Shown piece by piece: positions 44,749-53,602 of a stretch of 64,000 nucleotides of DNA; position 1 is the stretch's first letter; each line of letters begins with the position of its first letter. Origin of the DNA: BTRG01 sp036986275 (GTDB lineage: Bacteria; Pseudomonadota; Gammaproteobacteria; Acidiferrobacterales; SZUA-150); the NCBI GenBank assembly GCA_036986275.1, contig BTRG01000002.1, positions 37,826 through 101,825 of the forward strand, written 5' to 3'. Under the pieces are notes generated by a model. It did not search any database. It worked only from the letters and a program-made list of their open reading frames with translations, and had not been told where the DNA came from. Made by a program: the position numbers and the translations under genes.

Positions 44749-46713
44749 TCAGGCTTCACCCTGGAGTTGCTTGACGATGTCCTCGTTCTCCAATGTTGAT
44801 ATGTCCTGGGTGATGGCCTCGCCGCGGGCAATGGCCCTTAAAAGCCGGCGCATGATCTTGCCCGAACGCGTCTTCGGCAGATTGTCGGTATAACGTATGC
44901 CATCCGGCTTGGCAATGGGGCCTATTTCCTTGGCCACCCAGTCACGCAATTCTTTTGTCAGGGCATCGGCCGCCTCTCCCATTGGGCGCTCACCCTTGAA
45001 GACGACAAAGGCGAAGATGGCCTCGCCTTTGATATCATCGGGCCTGCCCACCACGGCAGCTTCAGCGATCTTTTCATGGGCCACCAGTGCCGATTCCACT
45101 TCCATCGTGCCCAGGCGATGGCCGGAAACGTTCAGCACATCATCAATACGACCCATGATCCAGAAGTAACCATCCTTATCACGACGACAGGAATCTCCCG
45201 CAACATAATAACGGTTATTGAATTTACCCCAATAGGTGTCTATATAGCGCTGATCGTCACCCCAGACTGTGCGCAGCATGAAAGGCCAGGGTTTTTTGAT
45301 GACCAGATAGCCGCCACGATCGGCCTCGCTAATGGGTTCACCTTCTTCATCGACCACATCAGCCGCCACGCCGGGCAGGGGTATGGTGCAGGAACCGGGC
45401 TTGGTAGCGACGATACCGGGCAGGGGTGAGATCATGATGGCGCCGGTTTCTGTCTGCCACCAGGTGTCGACGATGGGGCAGCGTTCCTTGCCTATGACAG
45501 TGTGATACCACATCCAGGCCTCGGGATTGATGGGCTCTCCAACCGTGCCCAACAGTCTTATTGACGACAGATCGTGTTTATCGGGAAAGTCTTCCCCCAG
45601 TTTCATCAAGGCGCGTATGGCAGTTGGGGCGGTATAAAAGATTGTCACCTTGTGACGCTCGCAAATATCCCAGAAGCGACCGGCATTGGGAACCGTTGGT
45701 GCACCCTCGTACATCACAATCGTGCCACCATTGGATAAGGGACCGTAAGCGACATAGGTGTGGCCTGTGACCCAGCCCACATCGGCCGTACACCAAAAGA
45801 TGTCATGCTCATTGATATCAAATACCCATTGCATCGTCATGGTGGCGCCTAACAGGTAACCGGCGCTGGAGTGCTGTATGCCCTTCGGCTTCCCGGTTGA
45901 GCCTGAGGTATATAAAATGAATAGCGGGTGCTCCGCTTGCACCCACACGGGTTCGCATTGATCGGGTTGTTCGGTAGCCAAATCGTGACACCAGACATCA
46001 CGTCCATCCTGCATGGCAATAGAATTGCCGGCACGCTTGAACACGAACACGGTTTCTATGCTGGCACAGCCTTTACCCAGGGCCTCGTCACAGGCGGCCT
46101 TGAGTTCAACCACTTTACCGCCGCGTGTACCGCCATCGGCCGTAATGACGGCCTTGCAACCTGTGTCTTCTATGCGGTCTTTCAGGGACTCTGCCGAGAA
46201 ACCACCAAAGACGACGGAATGTATGGCGCCAATGCGGGCACAGGCCTGCATGGCCACCACGGCCTCAGGGATCATAGGCATGTAAATGACGACGCGGTCA
46301 CCTTTGCTGATGCTCTTGGCCTTGAGCGCATTGGCAAAGCGGCAGACATCAGTATGCAGTTCTTTGTATGTGATGTTTCGGGTGTCGCCTTGCTCACCCT
46401 CAAAGATGATCGCTGTTTTGTCACCCCGGGTATCCAGGTGACGGTCTATACAATTGTATGAAACGTTGATTTCCCCGTCGGTAAACCAGGCATAGTGGGG
46501 CGCACGGCTGTCATCCAGGGTTGTTGTGAAAGGTTTATGCCAGCTCAGTGCTTCCCGGGCCAGCCCCGCCCAGAACCCTTCATGGTCGGCGTCGGCAGCC
46601 TGGTACAGGGCATCGTACCTGGCGCGATCAGTAAAATGTGCGCCGGCACAAAATTCCTTTCCGGGTTCAAAGAGACGGTCTTCGCTGAGAATGGATTCGA
46701 TTTTATCAGTCAT
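44749..46713 (-). CDS. acs: Acetyl-CoA synthetase
   Basis: Activates acetate to acetyl-CoA through an acetyl-AMP intermediate. 654 residues, normal length. The P-loop-like YTSGSTGKPKGI, the domain core DTWWQTETGAIMI, the hinge GRIDDVLNVSGHRLGT and the C-terminal PKTRSGKIMRR with the acetylatable Lys are all present. It would let the cell use acetate. Confidence 0.97.
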   Translation of the reverse strand: MTDKIESILSEDRLFEPGKEFCAGAHFTDRARYDALYQAADADHEGFWAGLAREALSWHKPFTTTLDDSRAPHYAWFTDGEINVSYNCIDRHLDTRGDKTAIIFEGEQGDTRNITYKELHTDVCRFANALKAKSISKGDRVVIYMPMIPEAVVAMQACARIGAIHSVVFGGFSAESLKDRIEDTGCKAVITADGGTRGGKVVELKAACDEALGKGCASIETVFVFKRAGNSIAMQDGRDVWCHDLATEQPDQCEPVWVQAEHPLFILYTSGSTGKPKGIQHSSAGYLLGATMTMQWVFDINEHDIFWCTADVGWVTGHTYVAYGPLSNGGTIVMYEGAPTVPNAGRFWDICERHKVTIFYTAPTAIRALMKLGEDFPDKHDLSSIRLLGTVGEPINPEAWMWYHTVIGKERCPIVDTWWQTETGAIMISPLPGIVATKPGSCTIPLPGVAADVVDEEGEPISEADRGGYLVIKKPWPFMLRTVWGDDQRYIDTYWGKFNNRYYVAGDSCRRDKDGYFWIMGRIDDVLNVSGHRLGTMEVESALVAHEKIAEAAVVGRPDDIKGEAIFAFVVFKGERPMGEAADALTKELRDWVAKEIGPIAKPDGIRYTDNLPKTRSGKIMRRLLRAIARGEAITQDISTLENEDIVKQLQGEA

Positions 46714-46810
46714 GGTATGGCCCGGTAATGATATTGTTATTGATGGTGCAGCACGGTGTTAGAACTTACCGCGATACCCTGGGCGCCTCAAGCCTGTTCA
46801 CTACGAGATA

Positions 46811-47245
46811 TTAAAAGAAGACCTTCCTCCAGAAAGAGGGAGGTCTGGCAGTCGCCTGCCTGATTTCCGCGGGCGGGAGACGCGATAGTATCCAGCCCGG
46901 GAGTGGCGGGTCGTCGCTGTAGCCGCAGACCACACCCAGGTTGTTGGGATCATATATCTTAATGATGGAAGGTGCGGACTTGCTATCGACGAAGACGATG
47001 CTGCAATAGTCTTCTTCGTGTTGCGTACGCAGCAGGGTGTCGATTTTGTTTATAAAGTCACAAAAGGCCTGACTGCCGGTGGCTGTGTTGGGTGGAGCGC
47101 TGTCGGTCGCATAGATATACCAGTCCTGATCCGATAGGGCTTTCAGTTGTTCCCAGAATTGGGCCAACTCACTCCAGCTCATGATGCTGATAAAGCGGCC
47201 TGTGTAGGCCTTCCTGAAGGTATGGGTTGCTGATGTGTCGTTCAT
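46811..47245 (-). CDS. Small protein translationally coupled to gluQ, unknown function
   Basis: A 144-residue product from the ATG at 47245, which overlaps the gluQ stop, so the two are coupled. It is soluble, without signal or membrane segments; the LFYDPNNLGVVCGYSDDPPLPGW-type region and RLPPAEIRQ near the end are the most distinctive. No family recognised. A terminator hairpin overlaps its 3' end. Confidence 0.75.
   Translation of the reverse strand: MNDTSATHTFRKAYTGRFISIMSWSELAQFWEQLKALSDQDWYIYATDSAPPNTATGSQAFCDFINKIDTLLRTQHEEDYCSIVFVDSKSAPSIIKIYDPNNLGVVCGYSDDPPLPGWILSRLPPAEIRQATARPPSFWRKVFF
46819..46846 (-). terminator. Terminator at the end of the gluQ operon
   Basis: An imperfect stem of about 11 bp (AGACCTCCCTC/GAGGAAGGTCT) followed on the minus strand by TCTTTTAA, overlapping the last codons of the small coupled gene. 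Confidence 0.7.
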
Positions 47246-48144
47246 GATAATTCGGGCGCGGAAAGAGACATATTCCTTGGGACCTCGCTGATGTCCCAAT
47301 GTTCTATGGCCCAGGTCAGGCACTCCCCGGGCCTTTCTTTGCTGAGTTCGGGATCAGGCCCAAGACCCAGGAAACGCATGGCCTGGTACAGTATTGTGCT
47401 TGCATTTTCTAAAGCCACGGGGCGGGCCAGGTTCTGTTTGCTGAGTTTCTGTCCGTACTCGTTCGTTGCCACAGGTAGATGATAATAACTCGGTGTTGGC
47501 AGATTCAGTATTTGCTGTAGATGTATTTGTGGCGGCGTGCAGGCCAGTAAGTCGGAACCACGCACGATGTGGGTAATGCCTTGTTCGGCATCGTCGACGA
47601 CCACGGCCAGGTGATAGGCGTAATATTGATCGCGGCGTCGAACAACAAAGTCTCCTGATTCAGACAGCAACCGATGCTGCCGGTGACCCTGTATACCATC
47701 GCAAAACGAAATGGGATCGATGTGGGTGATAACGCGCAGACTGCTATTATCGGTGTTGCCGGTAGTACCGCGGCAGGTACCGGGGTAGCGTGATCCGCCC
47801 AGGCTCCCGGCGTGCTTGTTGATGGTTTTTCGCGAACAGCTGCATCCGTAGAGCAGGTTCCGTTGATTGAGTTTTTCCAGGGCGGCGTCATAGGCGCCCG
47901 AACGCTGGCTCTGGTAGATGACTTCACCATCCCACTGCAAAGCAAAGGCCTCAAGGGCTCTTAATATAGTATCAACGGCGCCGGCCTGTTCGCGTGGTGG
48001 ATCGATATCCTCTATACGTAGCAGCCAGGTACCATTATTGGCTTTGGCGTCAAGATAGCTACCCACAGCGGTCACCATGGAACCAAAATGCAGGGGGCCT
48101 GTAGGTGAGGGGGCAAAGCGGCCGCGATACGAAGTTGGAGTCAT
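47242..48144 (-). CDS. gluQ: Glutamyl-Q tRNA(Asp) synthetase
   Basis: Attaches glutamate to queuosine 34 of tRNA-Asp; a truncated GluRS paralogue. About 300 residues with RFAPSPTGPLHFGS (the HIGH-type site), KLSKQN (KMSKS-type), and zinc-type cysteines in YGCSCSRK and YPGTCRG. The ATG at 48144 is preferred to the GTG at 48153. It often lies near dksA in gammaproteobacteria; here dksA is about 3 kb away. Confidence 0.95.
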   Translation of the reverse strand: MTPTSYRGRFAPSPTGPLHFGSMVTAVGSYLDAKANNGTWLLRIEDIDPPREQAGAVDTILRALEAFALQWDGEVIYQSQRSGAYDAALEKLNQRNLLYGCSCSRKTINKHAGSLGGSRYPGTCRGTTGNTDNSSLRVITHIDPISFCDGIQGHRQHRLLSESGDFVVRRRDQYYAYHLAVVVDDAEQGITHIVRGSDLLACTPPQIHLQQILNLPTPSYYHLPVATNEYGQKLSKQNLARPVALENASTILYQAMRFLGLGPDPELSKERPGECLTWAIEHWDISEVPRNMSLSAPELS

Positions 48145-48177
48145 GCGCCTCACTGTACCGATGCTTCAGGGTGAGAG

Positions 48178-49536
48178 CTACTTGGCGCTGTAGATCCTTT
48201 CCTTGATGGAATCGATTTCCTTGGTCAGCCCCAGCCGGTGTGCTTTCTCAGAGGCTTCCAGTATAGGCAGGATGCGAACAGCCAGATCCAGCAGGAAAGG
48301 TTTAACGGTCTCGGCTTGGCCATTACCCAACATGGCCAGGGCCTGGTTGATGTCGATCAAATCGGCAGGGACGGAGTCTTTGGTGGAAGGTATTGTCCTG
48401 GCGTTGGTAACTATCGAGGTTGCAACAAGATCTTCTTCTGCTTCCAGGGCAATGCGTTTTTCCAGTTCTTCCACGCTCAGTTCACTGCTTGCGTCGTCAG
48501 CAACGGTCTGGGCACGGGACTCGGATGCACTCTCATTGAATACGAGTGCAGTCGTATCGGCTTCCAGGGTGACTTCTTCCGGCGTGGCTTCTTCGCTACG
48601 TGTTGTTGTACTGACACTGTTGCCGCCTTCGGCCCGGGCATTACGCAGCCGTTCGTTTGCATGGGCAATCAGACTGTTGAGTGTGTCATCGCTATCCTGT
48701 GCATAGGTAACAATACCTATGCTAACGGTAGTATTTACACTTGTCTCATCTGAAGCAAAGGCTTGTTCATTGATTGCTGTACGCAGGCGCTCACCCAATA
48801 CAGCCGCTTCAGTCATGCCGGTAGCCGGCGCCAGGACGGCAAATTGTGAACCACCAATGCGGGCAACGGTATCTTCAGTACGCGCCGTCTCGGTGATTTT
48901 CCTTGCCGTCCAGATCAGTAACTCATCGGCGATTTCATCACCTAGCTTTTGATACAGTCTCTTGAAGTCATCGATATCGATACGCAGCAAGGCCATAATA
49001 CTGTTGTGACGCTTGGCATGCGCCATGTCCTGCTCACCACGCTGGTTAAAGTAGCGGCGGCTATGAACCCCGGTTAATGGGTCGGTGGTGGCCTCTTCTT
49101 CCAGGGTGGCGGTGGTTTCCTGCAATTGCTTGGTGGTTTCGTCCAGCTTGGCATGGGCACGGACACGGGCCTTGAGCTGGACCTTATCCAGCGGTTTGGT
49201 GATGAAGTCCGTGGCGCCACAGGCAAAGGCACGCTCCTTGGTTTCATCGTCCTCGGCGCCGGTGATCGTGATGATAGGAATATTCTTGATTTGCTCATTG
49301 TCGGAGGCGCGAACGCGGCAGATGAACTGATAGCCATCCAGAACGGGCATCTCTACGTCTGTGATCAGGACTTGCGTGTCGTCATTGGCGAGCAGGGCAT
49401 TCCAGCCTGCCTCACCCTGGTCCGCCTCAATCATTTCAGCGTCATTCTTGAGGATCTTTTTAATGGCCATACGGATGACCCTGGAGTCATCAACGATCAG
49501 TACACGTGCTTTCTCGTTTGCGGGAGTATGGGTCAT
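48178..49536 (-). CDS. Response regulator with degenerate GGDEF domain
   Basis: A 452-residue protein: a receiver domain (residues 1–130) with the phosphoacceptor Asp60 in VLITDVEMPVLDG and Lys in FITKPLDK; a GGDEF-like domain (about 150–320) with the signature changed to GGSQF at 228–232; and a C-terminal region of about 130 residues with no clear domain. Active diguanylate cyclases need acidic residues in GG(D/E)EF, so catalysis is doubtful; a binding or scaffold role is possible. No kinase gene is adjacent. Confidence 0.9.
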   Translation of the reverse strand: MTHTPANEKARVLIVDDSRVIRMAIKKILKNDAEMIEADQGEAGWNALLANDDTQVLITDVEMPVLDGYQFICRVRASDNEQIKNIPIITITGAEDDETKERAFACGATDFITKPLDKVQLKARVRAHAKLDETTKQLQETTATLEEEATTDPLTGVHSRRYFNQRGEQDMAHAKRHNSIMALLRIDIDDFKRLYQKLGDEIADELLIWTARKITETARTEDTVARIGGSQFAVLAPATGMTEAAVLGERLRTAINEQAFASDETSVNTTVSIGIVTYAQDSDDTLNSLIAHANERLRNARAEGGNSVSTTTRSEEATPEEVTLEADTTALVFNESASESRAQTVADDASSELSVEELEKRIALEAEEDLVATSIVTNARTIPSTKDSVPADLIDINQALAMLGNGQAETVKPFLLDLAVRILPILEASEKAHRLGLTKEIDSIKERIYSAK

Positions 49537-49668
49537 GGGCCTGGATTGCTCTGATGCTGTGTGCCCCGTCCTGGGTGCTGAAAAATGGAATATTATTCAC
49601 AAACATAGCCCAGGCTTGGGCCACATTCAAAGTGTTGGCCGCAGATATTCCGGTGATCTTGTGGGGTA

Positions 49669-50982
49669 TCAGCCAGCCGGGAAAATCAGTGCCTGGCCAT
49701 GCGAGTCGGGGCGTATCCGTCCCTGATCGAAAACTATCCGGCCACCGACGAGAGTGTAGGCCGGCCAGCCTGTCAGCTCACGGCCGGCATAGGGTGACCA
49801 GCCTGCCCGGGAGAAGACCTCTTCATTGCGCACGGGTTTGGCATTGTCGATGTCCACCAGCGTCAGGTCAGCATCCCAACCTTCCAGAATTTTACCCTTA
49901 TTGGCTATGCGGTAGGTCTGGGCCGGGCCATAACACATCCATTTCTGGATCTCGGCCAGTGTGCAGCGGCCGGCCACCATTTCCGTCAGCATCAATGGCA
50001 GGGAGGTTTCCACTCCGGGCATACCCGAGGGGGACTTGGGGTAGGGCTGGCTCTTTTCTTCCAGTGTATGCGGCGCGTGGTCGGTGGCAATAATGTCCAG
50101 CACGCCATCGTGCAGCCCCTGCCACAACGCCGCATTGTCTTCGGGCCGGCGTATAGGGGGGTTCATTTGTACCAGCGTGCCCCGGCTTTCATAGTCGGCG
50201 GTGTTCAACAGCAGGTGATTGGGTAGGGCCTCGGCCGAAACCCAGGCCGGTTTGTCCTGGCGCAGCAGGTCCACTTCTTCATGGGTGGAAAGATGCAGGA
50301 TGTGCAGACGGCGTTTGTATTTCCTGGACAGGCTCAAGGCCAACTCGGTGGCCAGCAGCGCGCATTTATTGTCGCGGATCTCGGAATGGGCCGCCACATC
50401 ATGACGATCCGCGAATTCCGCCTGGCGGGCTGTGATGCGTGCTTCATTCTCGGCATGGACGGCGATCAGGCGTTGGCCATGACCAAAAATACGAGCCAGA
50501 TCCTTTTCCTGATTCACCAGCAGGTTGCCGGTGCTGGAACCCATGAATATCTTGATGCCACATACCGGGTGCGCGGTATTGATTGCCTCCAGGTTGTCCG
50601 GCGTGGCGCCTATAAAGAAGCCATAATTGACGACGCATTTTTCCCGGGCGCGGGCAAACTTGTCATCCAGCGCGGCCTGGCTGGTGGTAGACGGTGAGGT
50701 GTTGGGCATTTCCAGGAAACTGGTTACCCCGCCCCGGGCGGCGGCACGGGAGCCGCTGCCCAGATCCTCCTTATGTTCGTTGCCCGGTTCACGAAAGTGC
50801 ACTTGCGGGTCAATGACGCCGGGAAGGAGTAGCCGCCCCGCGGCATCGATGTCTTCATCTGCCTGGAAATCAATGCTGGCGGCGATCTTGTCGATGCAGC
50901 CGTCTTTGCACAGGACGTCACCATGCTGTTTGCTGCCGTCAACGTGGGCAATGCTGGCATTTCGGATCAGTAGCGATGACAT
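49669..50982 (-). CDS. pyrC: Dihydroorotase
   Basis: Interconverts N-carbamoyl-aspartate and dihydroorotate in pyrimidine synthesis. The 437-residue protein, of the longer type-I class, has the metal-site DPQVHFREPG, HAENE, HILHLST and the catalytic TDHAPH. Lies downstream of dksA on the same strand, with a terminator in between. Confidence 0.92.
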   Translation of the reverse strand: MSSLLIRNASIAHVDGSKQHGDVLCKDGCIDKIAASIDFQADEDIDAAGRLLLPGVIDPQVHFREPGNEHKEDLGSGSRAAARGGVTSFLEMPNTSPSTTSQAALDDKFARAREKCVVNYGFFIGATPDNLEAINTAHPVCGIKIFMGSSTGNLLVNQEKDLARIFGHGQRLIAVHAENEARITARQAEFADRHDVAAHSEIRDNKCALLATELALSLSRKYKRRLHILHLSTHEEVDLLRQDKPAWVSAEALPNHLLLNTADYESRGTLVQMNPPIRRPEDNAALWQGLHDGVLDIIATDHAPHTLEEKSQPYPKSPSGMPGVETSLPLMLTEMVAGRCTLAEIQKWMCYGPAQTYRIANKGKILEGWDADLTLVDIDNAKPVRNEEVFSRAGWSPYAGRELTGWPAYTLVGGRIVFDQGRIRPDSHGQALIFPAG

Positions 50983-51008
50983 GACGGGGGAAGGACCTCC
51001 AAATTAAG

Positions 51009-51033
51009 AAAGGGGGTTCAGACACCCCCTTTT
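51009..51033 (-). terminator. Terminator between dksA and pyrC
   Basis: A 9-bp stem (AAGGGGGT-type/ACCCCCTT) with a 6–7-nt loop and T-rich flank on the minus strand, between the dksA stop and the pyrC start. Confidence 0.75.
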
Positions 51034-51074
51034 CAAGAATTCACAGCAGGATCGTATCACCTGGCATATTGATA

Positions 51075-51518
51075 TCAACCCATCTGTTTTTCACGTATCT
51101 CGGCAAGTGTTTTGCAGTCTATGCAGAGTTCCGCCGTGGGGCGGGCCTCCAGGCGGGGGACGCTGATCTCGACACCACAGGTCTCGCAGTAACCGTAATC
51201 GCCAGAGTCAATGCGAGCCATGGCCTCATCGATCTTTTTGATCAGCTTGCCTTCGCGATCACGACTGCGCAACTCCAGGGACATATCCGTTTCCTGGCTG
51301 GCACGGTCATTGGGATCAGGATGATTTTCGTGTTCCGTGCGCAGTTCATGGACCGTGCGATTGATTTCACCCAGCAACTCGTCTTTCCAGGACTGTAAGA
51401 CCTTACGGAAATGATCCTGCTGTTTCTTGTTCATGAACTTCTCGCCCTTCCTGGGCGTATAGGGCTTTACCCCGTGTATTAGCTCGACGACCTGTCCCTT
51501 CTGCTTTTTTGCTGGCAT
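51075..51518 (-). CDS. dksA: RNA polymerase-binding transcription factor DksA
   Basis: Binds the secondary channel of RNA polymerase and works with ppGpp to control stable-RNA and other promoters. The 147-residue protein has the coiled-coil tip motif DPNDRA (Asp68 and Asp71), and the four-cysteine zinc finger at Cys111, 114, 132 and 135 (CETCG, CIDCK). Monocistronic by its own promoter and terminator. Confidence 0.97.
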   Translation of the reverse strand: MPAKKQKGQVVELIHGVKPYTPRKGEKFMNKKQQDHFRKVLQSWKDELLGEINRTVHELRTEHENHPDPNDRASQETDMSLELRSRDREGKLIKKIDEAMARIDSGDYGYCETCGVEISVPRLEARPTAELCIDCKTLAEIREKQMG

Positions 51519-51574
51519 GCTTAAACTCCTGAATTTGGCGATTTTGCGGGAGCCCCCGAAAAATCAAGCGCGAA

Positions 51575-51603
51575 TCTATACCAGAAAGGTATACCCGGTG
51601 CAA
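51575..51603 (-). promoter_or_regulatory. Promoter of dksA
   Basis: On the minus strand TTGCAC (51603–51598), 17-nt spacer, TATAGA (51580–51575), about 57 nt before the dksA start codon. Good spacing and fair consensus. Confidence 0.65.
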
Positions 51604-51670
51604 CAAAAGTTGATTAACGGGGAAAACGATGGCCACAGGCCATCGCGTTCCCTGTTTGAGGGTTATTGAA

Positions 51671-52432
51671 ATGGCTTTGCAGGCCTTGATATTTGATGTA
51701 GACGGAACCCTGGCCGACACCGAGCGTGATGGTCACCGCGTGGCCTTTAATCTGGCCTTTGCGCAGGCGGGGTTGGCGTGGCACTGGGGTGAAGCCCTTT
51801 ACGGCGAGTTGCTGGCGGTGACCGGGGGCAAGGAGCGCATCAAACACTACGTGGCGCTACACCAGCCTGACATGCCGGAAGTTGGGGATTTCGACGAATT
51901 CGTGAAAGGCCTGCATGCCGCCAAGACCCGCCACTACACGGAACTATTGGCCAAGGGTAGTATTCCGCTGCGCCCGGGTGTACGCCGTCTGTTGGATGAG
52001 GCGCGCGCAGCCGGCCTGAGGCTGGCCATTGCCACGACAACGACCCCGGCCAATATCAGCGCCTTGTTGACCCATGCCATGGACGCGTCCGCGGAGTCCT
52101 GGTTTGAGGTTATCGCTGCCGGGGATATTGTCCCGGCCAAGAAGCCGGCCCCGGATATCTACACGTATGTCTTGAAGAGACTGGGACTGCCGCCTTCCGA
52201 GTGCATGGCCTTCGAGGATTCCGAGAACGGTATCCGCTCCTCGCTGGGCGCTGATGTGCCCACCATCGTGACCACGAATGGCTATACCCGGGATCACAAT
52301 TTTAACGGCGCCTTGGTGGTGCTGGATCAAATGGGTGAGCCAGGCCAGCCCCTCAAGGTCCTGGCAGGCGCCTCGGTCAATGGCGCCGAGTACCTGAGCC
52401 TGGACCTGGTCCGGTCGCTGCACGCGTCCTGA
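51671..52432 (+). CDS. cbbY: CbbY-type HAD phosphatase
   Basis: HAD-superfamily phosphatase of 253 residues. The motif FDVDGTLADTE holds the nucleophile Asp9 and Asp11, followed by the Calvin-cycle CbbY signature (LLAVTGGKERI, HYTELLAKG, IALRPGV-type) and KKPAPDIY as motif III. CbbY proteins remove xylulose-1,5-bisphosphate, an inhibitor of Rubisco, so this hints at a Calvin cycle, although no Rubisco is in the window. The ATG at 51671 is preferred to the upstream frame from 51629. Overlaps the next gene by 1 nt. Confidence 0.88.
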   Translation: MALQALIFDVDGTLADTERDGHRVAFNLAFAQAGLAWHWGEALYGELLAVTGGKERIKHYVALHQPDMPEVGDFDEFVKGLHAAKTRHYTELLAKGSIPLRPGVRRLLDEARAAGLRLAIATTTTPANISALLTHAMDASAESWFEVIAAGDIVPAKKPAPDIYTYVLKRLGLPPSECMAFEDSENGIRSSLGADVPTIVTTNGYTRDHNFNGALVVLDQMGEPGQPLKVLAGASVNGAEYLSLDLVRSLHAS

Positions 52433-53589
52433 TGGCACGACTGGCCGACCGACTGACGGGCATTGCGCCGTTTGAGGTCATGGCGGTGCTGGCACGTGCC
52501 CGGGAGCTGGAGGCCCAAGGCAAGTCCATTATTCACATGGAGATTGGGGAGCCGGATTTTCCGACGGCAGCAGGCATTGTCAGTGCTGGCAAGCATGCCC
52601 TGGAACAGGGGCTGACGTACTACACCCCGGCGCTGGGCCTGCCGGCCTTACGTGCGGCCATTGCCAATACTTACAAGGATCTGGATAGCGGTCGTGTGGT
52701 GGTGACGCCGGGCGCGTCAGGTGCCTTGCAATTGATTATGGCGGCCTTGATCAACCCCGGTGACGAAGTGCTGATGGCCGATCCCGGATATCCCTGCAAC
52801 CGGCACTTTGTGCATTTATATAGTGGCGTGGCCAGAACACTGGCCGTGGGGCCGGACAGCGGATACCAGTTAACAGCGGATCTCATTGCAGAACATTGGA
52901 GTGCGCATACCCGCGCCGTGGTGCTGGTATCGCCGGCCAATCCTTCGGGGACTATGATCAAGACCGATGAGATGCGGCGCATTGCGGAATATGTTGCGGC
53001 ACACGAGGGCGTGCTGATCGTCGACGAGACCTATCTGGGTCTGGTTTATGATGCGGAGGCGATAACTGCCGCGGGCCTGCCCGGTGAGGTGTTTGTGGTC
53101 AACAGCTTTTCCAAATACCAGGGCATGACGGGTTGGCGCCTGGGCTGGATGGTAGCACCCGGGGACTATATTGGCGCCATAGACAAGCTGGCACAGAACC
53201 TCTTTATTGCCGCACCGACCGTGGCGCAATACGCGGCGCTGTCGGCCTTCGAGGCCGAGACAATACAGGAGCTTGAACGGCGGCGCCTAATATTTAAAGA
53301 ACGGCGCGATTACCTGCTACCTGCCTTGCGTGGACTGGGCTTTGAAATTCCGGTAACTCCCGAAGGCGCGTTTTATCTTTACGCGGATTGTTCCAGCCTG
53401 GGGCTTGAGAGTCGGGCCCTGGCAGATGCCTTGCTGGAGCAGGCAGGTGTGGCCATTACTCCGGGGCAGGATTTTGGTGAATACCGCGCCCGGGAACATG
53501 TACGTTTTTCCTATGCCAATACCCTGGAACATCTACGGCAGGGGGTAGATCGAATAGAGCAGTTTCTCGAAGGACGCGAGCTTAAATAA
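52432..53589 (+). CDS. Aminotransferase, class I/II
   Basis: PLP-dependent aminotransferase of 385 residues with the internal-aldimine Lys228 in SFSKYQGMTGWRLGW, the Asp in DPGYP, and a late Arg in REHVRFSYAN. Substrate unclear; family members include aspartate- and other 2-oxoacid aminotransferases. Translation is coupled to cbbY (TGATG). Confidence 0.88.
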   Translation: MARLADRLTGIAPFEVMAVLARARELEAQGKSIIHMEIGEPDFPTAAGIVSAGKHALEQGLTYYTPALGLPALRAAIANTYKDLDSGRVVVTPGASGALQLIMAALINPGDEVLMADPGYPCNRHFVHLYSGVARTLAVGPDSGYQLTADLIAEHWSAHTRAVVLVSPANPSGTMIKTDEMRRIAEYVAAHEGVLIVDETYLGLVYDAEAITAAGLPGEVFVVNSFSKYQGMTGWRLGWMVAPGDYIGAIDKLAQNLFIAAPTVAQYAALSAFEAETIQELERRRLIFKERRDYLLPALRGLGFEIPVTPEGAFYLYADCSSLGLESRALADALLEQAGVAITPGQDFGEYRAREHVRFSYANTLEHLRQGVDRIEQFLEGRELK

Positions 53590-53602
53590 AGATGGCTTGC
53601 AA

